Assembly (NCBI GenBank): GCA_937959395.1
Contig: CALGLR010000009.1
Location: 40,533-104,532 of the forward strand
Source: an uncultured Flavobacteriaceae bacterium
GTDB taxonomy: Bacteria > Bacteroidota > Bacteroidia > Flavobacteriales > Flavobacteriaceae
Direction: 5' to 3'
DNA length: 64,000 nucleotides
Both the position numbers and the translations under genes were made by a program. Positions 27,572-36,015 of the stretch are shown here, piece by piece (position 1 is the first letter of the stretch; every line of letters begins with the position of its first letter). The notes beneath the pieces were generated by a model. It worked only from the letters and a program-made list of their open reading frames with translations. It was not told where the DNA came from and made no database searches.

Positions 27572-27657
27572 TAATAATGCCTATTCTCTATTTATCTACA
27601 TTTAAACTCAATAATTAATTAACCCTCAATTACTTCGGTAATTCAAATTTAAAATCA

Positions 27658-30363
27658 ATGAAAAAGAATTATTTTTTTACCCTCGCTTTTTTTTTATTTC
27701 AAATTATCAGTGCTCAAAATATAGTTCCTTCTCCTAAATCTATTTCTATAGATTCTGGTTCTACAACTATTAACTCAAATAGCACAATATATTTCAGTGA
27801 CTCTGCTTTTGAAGACATTGCAAACCTTATAAAAGAAGAGATTTTTAGATGCCATGCTATTAACCTCAACGTAGCTTCTGGTACATCAGCTGGCAACGGT
27901 GATATTTTAATAAAAAATAACCCCAATTTAAATGGAGAAAAATACCGTTTAACCGTAAATGGTTCTATCACTTTAGAATCTTCTGGAATAAATGGAATCT
28001 TTCCCGGGTCTGTATCTATTGTACAAGCAATACGACCTTCAGGAGCTGGCACCGGTGCTGTTTTAAACATGACTATTAATGACGAACCGCACAAGGAATT
28101 CCGTTCTGTAATGATTGATGTTAAAAATTTTTGGTACTCGCCCAATGATATAAAACGATTTATAAAATTAGCACGCTTCTATAAAGTTCGTTATTTATCA
28201 TTACATACGGGTGAAAAACAATGGATAGGTGCCGTTTTAAATCAAACGGCTAATTATTCCGTAGCACAAAGAAGAGCTCATAATTTATATACCAAAGCCG
28301 AAATGGATGATATTATTCAATTTGGGAGACAAAATGGCGTTTATTTATTTCCTCATAATGAATGTACCCCAAGTTTTGGGCATATGAAAGATGCTATGAA
28401 AGAAGATTTTAACCCTAATGATGGATTTGCAGGATATGCAGATGAGTTAGATGGTCAAGGTTCTTTTGCTAATTTTAATGGGGAAGAGAATAACCAACGT
28501 TTTAGAAATGTTATTGCTGAAGCCCATAGAAGAGCTATTAATCAATTTAAAGCTGGATATCCTAACGGAATGAAAATGCCAATGTATCATGTAGGTCCTG
28601 TACAAAGTGAAGGTGGAATGTCTGATAATTTAGCCAACTACTTTAGAAGTATTTTGGTGGCTGAGGATCCTGACATTAAAATGTCGTATTGGGCTGGACC
28701 TAACACAACAAATAGTGCCTTAAACAATTTTAAAAATCAATTAACTCCAATTTGTTATACCAAACAATTTCATCCTAGTTTTGCAAATCACCTACAAAAT
28801 AACTGGAAAATAGTTAACGCGGCATGGTCTCCATTATATATTGTTGGTGGTAGTATTGCTAGACCTGTAGAAACCGTTTTTAATGAATGGAATTATTTTA
28901 GAGGAGGAACAGATGGTATATCTGGAGGACCTATACAATACGATAATTTTGAAGGCATCAATAACTCGAATTTAATTGGAGGTTTATTGTGTACTTGGGA
29001 AAATGATAAGAATATAAATTTTGTTTATTTAAAAGATAGATTACCTGCTTTTTCTGAACACGCTTGGCATCATAAAACATGGCCTTATCCTGCTACAGAT
29101 TTTTCTGCTTTTCAAAGTAGTATGTCTGTAACTGCTGATGTTGCGGAACTTTTTGTTTCAAATTCATTACCACCATTAGCACCAAATAGAGTTTCTGCTA
29201 CAGATGGTTTATTTCCCGATAAAGTAAGAATTACATGGAATGCTGCAGATAATGGTCCAACAGAATATAAATTATTTAGAGGAACTTCTAACAATCCTAA
29301 TAATGCAACTCAAATTGTGAGTCTATCTGGTAACGAAATTGTTTATGAAGATACAAATGTTACTATAGGTACAACTTATAGATACTGGGTAAAAGCTAAA
29401 AACAACTTTGGTGATAGTAATTTTAGTGATTTTAATTCGGGTTCTGCTGGTAATGGCGGGGGTTTAGTAACAGGTTATGAACCTTTTGATTATTCAGCGG
29501 GTCAAAATATATCAGGAAAAAATGGTGGTACTGGATGGAGAAATTCTTGGCAAATCGAATCTAGTAACGGACAAGCTACGATTAACAACTATGGATTAAC
29601 TTATTCTAATTTACTCACCTCTGGTAACTCACTTAGAATTAAGCCTACTACAGATACACCATCACTTAATATTATAAGAAATACTTCTGGACAAATTGGA
29701 GCTGAAGGAGTTTCAACTTGGGTAAGCTTTATTATAAGAGCTAGAAAAGTTGCCAATGGACATCTTGCTTTTTTTATGAATGATGCTTTTGATTTAGGGT
29801 TAGTAAAAAGATGGGGAACAAAATTATTAAACACTACAATGTTAGACAATGAAACTTATTTTGTGGTTTATCAATTTGAGTGCGGCCCTGGAAATGATAC
29901 CGCTAGGTATTGGCTAAATCCAGATTTAAATGTCATCCCATCACCTTCAAATGTATCTGTATTACGATTCGATAGAGATTTAGGAACACAAAATAGAATT
30001 AAAATAAATCTACAAGGCTATGGACAAGGAGATTATGATATAGATGAAATTAGAATAGGAACATCTTTTTCTGAGGTGATGCCTACCGATACGCTTAGTA
30101 CAGATGATGTTGTTGTTTCTAATGATGATATTGTAATATCTCCCAACCCTTTCTCTTCTGAAATAAAAATAGATTTAAGTAAAAACAAAAATTATGAAGA
30201 AGTTGTCTTATATGATATAACTGGTAGAGTCATAAAACAATCAAAAACAAATAATCAAAACTCGATAACTTTATCTAATTTATCAAACCTATCTAATGGT
30301 GTGTACATATTAAAACTTTTAGGTAATAACAATACAAAATCAACCATTCTTATTCGTAAGTAA
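27658..30363 (+). CDS. GH20-fold (hexosaminidase-like) T9SS-secreted protein
   Basis: 901 residues: signal peptide (to about 20, FQIISAQ), a GH20b-like domain (21-140), a GH20-type TIM barrel (about 145-500), a fibronectin-III domain (about 503-595), a LamG-like module beginning VTGYEPFDYSAGQNISG, and a type A T9SS sorting domain (VISPNPFSSEIKID). GH20 enzymes cleave terminal N-acetylhexosamines using an Asp-Glu pair in HxGGDE. Here the equivalent reads H311-V-G-P-V-Q, so the pair appears replaced by V315-Q316. It could be a divergent enzyme using E318 or a binding protein. Palindromes upstream may regulate it. Confidence 0.83.
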   Translation: MKKNYFFTLAFFLFQIISAQNIVPSPKSISIDSGSTTINSNSTIYFSDSAFEDIANLIKEEIFRCHAINLNVASGTSAGNGDILIKNNPNLNGEKYRLTVNGSITLESSGINGIFPGSVSIVQAIRPSGAGTGAVLNMTINDEPHKEFRSVMIDVKNFWYSPNDIKRFIKLARFYKVRYLSLHTGEKQWIGAVLNQTANYSVAQRRAHNLYTKAEMDDIIQFGRQNGVYLFPHNECTPSFGHMKDAMKEDFNPNDGFAGYADELDGQGSFANFNGEENNQRFRNVIAEAHRRAINQFKAGYPNGMKMPMYHVGPVQSEGGMSDNLANYFRSILVAEDPDIKMSYWAGPNTTNSALNNFKNQLTPICYTKQFHPSFANHLQNNWKIVNAAWSPLYIVGGSIARPVETVFNEWNYFRGGTDGISGGPIQYDNFEGINNSNLIGGLLCTWENDKNINFVYLKDRLPAFSEHAWHHKTWPYPATDFSAFQSSMSVTADVAELFVSNSLPPLAPNRVSATDGLFPDKVRITWNAADNGPTEYKLFRGTSNNPNNATQIVSLSGNEIVYEDTNVTIGTTYRYWVKAKNNFGDSNFSDFNSGSAGNGGGLVTGYEPFDYSAGQNISGKNGGTGWRNSWQIESSNGQATINNYGLTYSNLLTSGNSLRIKPTTDTPSLNIIRNTSGQIGAEGVSTWVSFIIRARKVANGHLAFFMNDAFDLGLVKRWGTKLLNTTMLDNETYFVVYQFECGPGNDTARYWLNPDLNVIPSPSNVSVLRFDRDLGTQNRIKINLQGYGQGDYDIDEIRIGTSFSEVMPTDTLSTDDVVVSNDDIVISPNPFSSEIKIDLSKNKNYEEVVLYDITGRVIKQSKTNNQNSITLSNLSNLSNGVYILKLLGNNNTKSTILIRK

Positions 30364-30376
30364 GATATATAAAAAT

Positions 30377-30413
30377 AAAATGCTCAACTATTATTCTAAT
30401 GTTGAGCATTTTT
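30377..30413 (+). terminator. Terminator after the GH20-like gene
   Basis: AAAATGCTCAAC (30377-30388) pairs with GTTGAGCATTTTT (30401-30413), followed by more T. It is also positioned against the convergent gene ending at 30453. Confidence 0.85.
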
Positions 30414-30452
30414 GTTTTTCAAAACTTATACAAATTGTTATTTCATTATTTA

Positions 30453-31880
30453 TTACAGTGCATTTAATTTTTTCTGCGCTTCTTTTGCAGCTAAGCTACC
30501 AATAGTTGAAGGCGCAAAGTATAAAACTATAGCTCCATTCTTTTTAACTTTTATACTTAAAAACTGGGCAACAGCAGGAACTTCTCCTAATGACATTGGT
30601 TTGCTAAACCCTTTTTGTATCCCTTCTTTAAGTCCTTTTAATAAATCTCCATGACCTACTCCCGAAGTATGAATATGCCAGTGAGCCATTCTTGCACTTA
30701 ACTTACATTTCGTTTTAGAATCAGGGTTTTTATCGCTTTCAAATGCAATTCTTAAAGTAATTGTATATGAAGGGTTAGGAATAAAAAAGACTCCACTATC
30801 ATAATCTCCTTCAATTTTAAAGGTAATTTCTCGGTTTTTACTTCTTGTAAAATCATAACCTGTATTTCCAACTTTGCTAATTCTAACAGAATCTACATTC
30901 AAATCTTTTTTATCTTTTGTTTTCTCTTTAAATATTTTACTAAAAAGTGCCTGCACTTTCGCTCTGCTCAACGAAGCGGTTTCTGGAGCTACAGATTTAT
31001 CTTTTTTCCAATAAATAACATCATTTTGAAAATCGCTAAACCATTCTGGTTTGTTTGGAGCTATGCGAATTTCGTCAGAAGCTGGATAGCCATAATCACC
31101 TCTCTCCCATCCTGTTCTTGCCCAAGTATGTCGAATTGCACCGCGAACTAACTTTGGTCCCGTAGTAGGATGCCAATAAATACTTCCATTACCAATAAAA
31201 TGATTGAATTTACCTTTACGATCGGGCGTTGTAGTTTCATCAGTTACTGGTAAACTTAATGCATTATTTGGTCCTCCAACATGATTGTATTTTTGACGAA
31301 TCGCACCATGTATTTCATGTGTTCCTGTATTTTTAGAACAGTAAATATCTGCTCTTCTAAACGTGACACGTTTTCCACCTTTAACTGTTGATGGACTGTT
31401 TATATTTGAGGTTGGAGCACCCGTAAAAGTAACGCCTAAAACCTGAGCCTTAGCTTTTATACTCGCCGTGCAATTAGTTCCACTAAGAACCGTATTCGTT
31501 ACAACCAAAGTCATATCGGCATAATCACCGCCTTCATCTGTATTACGAACTCTAAATTTTAAGGTTTTACTTTGGTTTTTAGCCACAACCATACTTTTAG
31601 ATGCTCTTCCATCTAAATCTGTTGTGCTAGTTGAAGTGCCTTCAAATAATTTTGCGCTTTCATTTATTGTAATAGAACCACTTGGATTTTGTTTAAATTT
31701 AATAGTTAATTCTATTCTTACCTCTCCACCACATTTTCCTACGAAAAATAATTGATCGGTTTTATTTGATTTATCTAGTAATAAAAGGCCTGAGTTTTTT
31801 ACAGTTCTTCTCTCATTAGAACCAAAAGTTTCATGGTCTACAATCTTCATTTTAGATTGGTATGATATCTTATTTTGCAT
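30453..31880 (-). CDS. LGFP-repeat protein
   Basis: 475 residues without a recognisable signal peptide. The central part (about 195-290) has LGFP-type repeats: HEIHGAIRQKYNHVGG with a following G-x-L-x-x-P, GSIYWHPTTGPKLVRGAIRH, then GDYGYPASDE and DVIYWKK. These repeats are known mainly from actinobacterial cell-wall proteins and lysozyme-like secreted proteins. The N-terminal 130 residues look like beta-sandwich (VRIELTIKFKQNPSG), and the C-terminal part is a second beta-rich domain with AHWHIHTSGVGHG. The function is unknown. It converges with the GH20-like gene. Confidence 0.8.
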   Translation of the reverse strand: MQNKISYQSKMKIVDHETFGSNERRTVKNSGLLLLDKSNKTDQLFFVGKCGGEVRIELTIKFKQNPSGSITINESAKLFEGTSTSTTDLDGRASKSMVVAKNQSKTLKFRVRNTDEGGDYADMTLVVTNTVLSGTNCTASIKAKAQVLGVTFTGAPTSNINSPSTVKGGKRVTFRRADIYCSKNTGTHEIHGAIRQKYNHVGGPNNALSLPVTDETTTPDRKGKFNHFIGNGSIYWHPTTGPKLVRGAIRHTWARTGWERGDYGYPASDEIRIAPNKPEWFSDFQNDVIYWKKDKSVAPETASLSRAKVQALFSKIFKEKTKDKKDLNVDSVRISKVGNTGYDFTRSKNREITFKIEGDYDSGVFFIPNPSYTITLRIAFESDKNPDSKTKCKLSARMAHWHIHTSGVGHGDLLKGLKEGIQKGFSKPMSLGEVPAVAQFLSIKVKKNGAIVLYFAPSTIGSLAAKEAQKKLNAL

Positions 31881-32158
31881 GATATTTGTTTTTTTAGAAT
31901 TATTATATAGTTAAGATCAACCTCTAGAAAGTGACCATTAATAGCAGTACAAAGAAACTTTCTATACCACTTATTTTCAAGAGTTAAAACACCATAAAAA
32001 ACAAAGAAAAACCTCTAACTAAAGAAGGCCTTTTCACTTACATATTAGTAATTAAAGAGAGTTATATTCGCTTTTAAAAAAAGAAGCGCACAGTGCATAT
32101 TATACTTTTAAAAGAGTATCTTAGCCTGTCAATTTTTAAAAAACATATACTAAAATAA
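31881..32158. other. 278-bp divergent gap, no gene seen
   Basis: Intergenic between the LGFP-repeat gene (minus) and the LOG-family gene (plus). It contains an imperfect palindrome ATACTTTT/AAAAGAGTAT near 32104-32118. No consensus promoter was recognised on either strand. Confidence 0.4.
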
Positions 32159-32848
32159 ATGAGAAAAGAGCAACACCCTAAAGGTTGGAATGAGATAAAA
32201 ACTAACGATTCTTGGGCATTATTTAAAATAATGGGAGAATTCGTTAACGGATTTGAAAAAATGAGTCAAATAGGCCCTTGTGTATCCATTTTTGGATCTG
32301 CAAGAACTAAGCCTGACAACAAATATTATAAGCTAGCGGTTAAAGTTGCATCTAAAATTGTAGAACATGGTTATGGTGTAATCACTGGAGGTGGCCCAGG
32401 AATAATGGAAGCAGGTAACAAAGGTGCTAGTATTGCTGGAGGAACATCGGTAGGCTTAAATATAGATTTGCCTTTTGAACAACATGATAACCCTTATATT
32501 GATAGTGACAAAAGTTTAGATTTTGATTACTTCTTTGTAAGAAAAGTAATGTTTGTTAAATATTCTCAAGGATTCGTTGTTATGCCCGGTGGTTTTGGAA
32601 CTTTAGATGAGTTATTTGAAGCCATTACTCTTATTCAAACTAATAAAATTGAGAAATTCCCTATTATATTAGTGGGAACAGAATTTTGGGAAGGTATTAT
32701 GGATTGGGTAAAAAGCACACTTCTAGATAAATTTGAAACTATTAGTGCTAAAGATTTAGATTTAATCCATTTAGTCGATGACGAAAATGAAGTTATTGAT
32801 ATTTTAGATTCTTTCTATAAGAATTCTGATTTAAGTCCAAATTTCTAG
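32159..32848 (+). CDS. LOG-family (TIGR00730) nucleotide 5'-monophosphate phosphoribohydrolase-like protein
   Basis: A 229-residue Rossmann-fold protein. The family motifs are complete: GGGPGIMEAGNKGA (about 80-93) and PGGFGTLDELFE (about 143-154), the latter forming the active site of LOG enzymes that release ribose 5-phosphate from cytokinin-type nucleotides or AMP. The N-terminal FGSARTKPD is also typical. Whether this bacterial form acts on cytokinins or AMP cannot be told. It is a single gene. Confidence 0.92.
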   Translation: MRKEQHPKGWNEIKTNDSWALFKIMGEFVNGFEKMSQIGPCVSIFGSARTKPDNKYYKLAVKVASKIVEHGYGVITGGGPGIMEAGNKGASIAGGTSVGLNIDLPFEQHDNPYIDSDKSLDFDYFFVRKVMFVKYSQGFVVMPGGFGTLDELFEAITLIQTNKIEKFPIILVGTEFWEGIMDWVKSTLLDKFETISAKDLDLIHLVDDENEVIDILDSFYKNSDLSPNF

Positions 32849-32966
32849 AAATTTATTCCATTAGTAATGGTTATACAAATGTTAATGCGTAATCATTATC
32901 TAATGGTTTATATTATATTACAACTATTAATTTGAATGTTGAACCTTTAAATTTTATTAAGATAAA

Positions 32967-35798
32967 TTGATCCTTCGTTTTTTTAGCTCCATTATTTTTT
33001 TATTTATATCTGTTATAGCTGTTTCTCAGAATACAATTTCTATTAATGCAGATTTTGATATAGAACAAAGAAGTATTACTGTAGAACAAACAATTCAGTA
33101 TCATAATACTAGTAATACTAGCTTAGATACTATTTATTTGAATGATTGGAGTAACAGCTATTCTTCTAAACACACCCCTCTAGCTGAGCGTTTTGCTGAA
33201 GAATATAAAAACACTTTTCATTTTGCAAAAAATATAGATAGAGGCTTTACTTCCATAACAAATGTCTCTCAAAATAATTCAAAAGTTAATTACGAACGCT
33301 TAAAAGAAAATCCAGATGTTATTAAAGTAGTATTAGCAAATCCAATACAACCTAATACTGCTTATACTCTAAAATTAAATTATACCATTAGAATTCCTGA
33401 CGATAAATTTACGCGTTATGGTTTTACAAAAGAGAATGAATTAAAACTTCGTTATTGGTATATAACTCCCGCTATTTACGATGGAGAATGGCAATGGTAT
33501 AGTAATAAAAATCTGGATGACTTATACATTCCAAAAGCAGATTTAAGTTTAAACTTAACCTATCCCAAAGAATACAGTTTAGTTTCAGAATTAGAAGAAA
33601 ACAATACCTCTATTAATAATGATACCAAGCAAACGCTTTTAACAGGAAAGCAAAGAATTACAACAAAACTTCTATTACTTAAAAACAATAATTACAAAAC
33701 TGTAGAAACCGATTATTTTTCTATAAAATCTAATATTGATACTGAAAATTTACCAGCTCATGAAACAGCGATTGCGACCGACAAAGTTGTGAAATTCATT
33801 GAAAATCAGCTAGGTGAATATCCATACGAAACCCTATTACTTACAGATATAGATTATAAAAAATCGCCAATATACGGGATTAATCAACTTCCCGATTTTA
33901 TAAGACCATTTACTAACGAATTTCAATACGAATTAAAAATACTAAAAACGGCATTAAATAATTATTTAGAAAACACTTTATTAATTAACCCAAGAAAAGA
34001 CCAATGGGTTTTAGAAGGCATTCAAACATACTATTTAATGAAGTATGTTGATGTTCATTATCCAGATATAAAAATATTAGGATCATTAGCAAACATATGG
34101 GGTGTTCGTGCTTTTCATGCTTCCGATTTAAAATTTAATGATCAGTATAATTTCTTATACCTTCATATGGCTCGATCTGGATTGGACCAACCGCTTGCCA
34201 TGGAAAAGGATTCACTTATTAAATTCAATAAAAATATTTCAAATAAATATAAAGCAGGTACTGGTTTAAATTACTTAAACAATTATGTGGGAGATGAAAA
34301 AATAGCAGCTTCCATTTCAGCTTATATAAAAGAAAATAAATTAAAACCAACGGCCTCTTCTGTTTTTAAGGAATATCTTACAAATGCCTCTAACAAAAAC
34401 ATTGATTGGTTTTTTAATGAGTTTGTTAACACCAATAAAAAGATAGATTACAAAATAAAAAAAGTAAAAAAAGAGAATGATTCTTTAACCGTTACTCTAT
34501 TAAATAAAAGAGATAATACGATGCCAATCTCTCTATACACTCTTAAGAAAGGTAAAACGCTTTCAAAAACTTGGATTGAAGGTTTTACGGGAACAAAAAC
34601 AATTCGTTTACCAAATAATAACGCAGATAAAATTAGAATTAATCATGAGCAAACTATCCCTGAGTTTAATCTAAGAAATAATTCCAAATCTATAAAAAAA
34701 TTACGTTTATTGAATAAACCGCTTCAATTTAGACTTTTTAAAGATGTTGAAGATCCTAGCTATAGTCAGGTTTTCTTTATGCCAGAAGCCGATTATAATT
34801 TTTATGATGGATTCTCTCCTGGTTTAAAACTTTATAACAAAACCCTTTTAAGCAAAAACTTATTGTTTAGAATTAGTCCTAAATATGGAATTAAAAGTGG
34901 AGATTTAGTTGGAGGTGCTTCCATAGTGTATAATTATAGAAGAGATAATAAAAATAATTATCGTACCCGATTTGGTATAGGCGGTAATTTCTTTAATTAC
35001 GCGCCAGAATTGCGTTATTCAAGCTACACGCCTTTTATAAATTTTAGATATAGAAATAAAGATGATTATAGAGATAACAAACGAAAGTTTCTAAGTTTTA
35101 GATATGTAAACATAGATAGAGAAGTTGATCCAACTGGAGAATTCATAACAGCAGGAGAACCCAAATACAGTGTGTTTAATGCTAAATATGGAATTGCAGA
35201 TCCAAATTTGAAGCATTTTTCTTCATGGTTTACAGATTTACAACTAGCAAGCGGTTTTGGGAAAATTTCAACAACTGTTGAACTTAGAAAACTAACAGAA
35301 AAAAATAGACAGTATAATTTACGCCTTTTTGCGGGTTCATTCCTTTACAACAAAACGTTCCAAGATTCAAATTTCTTCAGTTTTGCTTTAGATAGACCAA
35401 CAGATTATTTGTTTGATTATGATTATTTAGGACGTTCAGAAGAAACAGGTTTATTTAGTCAACAACTTATAATAGCAGAAGGAGGTTTTAAATCCAGATT
35501 AGACACTCCTTTTATTAATCAATGGATAACCACAGCAAATACAAGTACGACGCTTTGGCGTTATATAATGGCCTATGGAGATATTGGATTTATCAAAAAT
35601 AGAGGTGAAAAATCTGAATTTGTTTATGATTCTGGAATTCGTTTAAATTTAGTGCAAGATTATTTTGAACTCTACCTTCCTGTATATTCTAATTTAGGCT
35701 GGGAAATTAGTCAGCCCAATTACGCCGAAAAAATAAGGTTTATAGTTACGCTATCCCCAAAAACATTACTAGGTTTATTCACAAGACGCTGGTATTAA
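32967..35798 (+). CDS. M1-aminopeptidase-like exported protein lacking the zinc motif
   Basis: 943 residues starting at a TTG codon, which gives a proper signal peptide (MILRFFSSIIFLFISVIAVS). The first about 480 residues follow the M1/gluzincin plan: an N-terminal beta-domain (ADFDIEQRSITVEQTIQYHN), then the region where HEXXH is expected. There the sequence is KTALNNYLENTLL, with no His, although the downstream WVLEGIQTYY corresponds to the usual W-x-x-E-G-x-A-x-Y. The C-terminal 350 residues look like a barrel (FRISPKYGIKSGDL, FRYRNKDDYRDNKR). It is probably catalytically dead as a metallopeptidase. Confidence 0.78.
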   Translation: MILRFFSSIIFLFISVIAVSQNTISINADFDIEQRSITVEQTIQYHNTSNTSLDTIYLNDWSNSYSSKHTPLAERFAEEYKNTFHFAKNIDRGFTSITNVSQNNSKVNYERLKENPDVIKVVLANPIQPNTAYTLKLNYTIRIPDDKFTRYGFTKENELKLRYWYITPAIYDGEWQWYSNKNLDDLYIPKADLSLNLTYPKEYSLVSELEENNTSINNDTKQTLLTGKQRITTKLLLLKNNNYKTVETDYFSIKSNIDTENLPAHETAIATDKVVKFIENQLGEYPYETLLLTDIDYKKSPIYGINQLPDFIRPFTNEFQYELKILKTALNNYLENTLLINPRKDQWVLEGIQTYYLMKYVDVHYPDIKILGSLANIWGVRAFHASDLKFNDQYNFLYLHMARSGLDQPLAMEKDSLIKFNKNISNKYKAGTGLNYLNNYVGDEKIAASISAYIKENKLKPTASSVFKEYLTNASNKNIDWFFNEFVNTNKKIDYKIKKVKKENDSLTVTLLNKRDNTMPISLYTLKKGKTLSKTWIEGFTGTKTIRLPNNNADKIRINHEQTIPEFNLRNNSKSIKKLRLLNKPLQFRLFKDVEDPSYSQVFFMPEADYNFYDGFSPGLKLYNKTLLSKNLLFRISPKYGIKSGDLVGGASIVYNYRRDNKNNYRTRFGIGGNFFNYAPELRYSSYTPFINFRYRNKDDYRDNKRKFLSFRYVNIDREVDPTGEFITAGEPKYSVFNAKYGIADPNLKHFSSWFTDLQLASGFGKISTTVELRKLTEKNRQYNLRLFAGSFLYNKTFQDSNFFSFALDRPTDYLFDYDYLGRSEETGLFSQQLIIAEGGFKSRLDTPFINQWITTANTSTTLWRYIMAYGDIGFIKNRGEKSEFVYDSGIRLNLVQDYFELYLPVYSNLGWEISQPNYAEKIRFIVTLSPKTLLGLFTRRWY

Positions 35799-35964
35799 TT
35801 TTCTTACAAAAGCATTCACCTTAATTAAAGACACCTATTAAAAGTCAAAGTATTAATTTTACAACATTCTCAAACAAATCCAAAAAACACAACGTTTATT
35901 AACGTTTTATTATTAAAATATTAGTTTTAGTAATTAAATCGCAATATTTTAAGATTTTTAGAGC

Positions 35965-35995
35965 TTGCATATCTCTTCAGATTTTCGTAATTTTG
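35965..35995 (+). promoter_or_regulatory. Bacteroidota-type promoter of the fused E1 dehydrogenase gene
   Basis: TTG at 35965-35967, 20 bases, then TAATTTTG at 35988-35995, a full match to TTG / TAnnTTTG. The ATG at 36016 follows after 20 bases, so the leader is very short. Confidence 0.75.
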
Positions 35996-36015
35996 ATACA
36001 AACCGAAACTAACTT

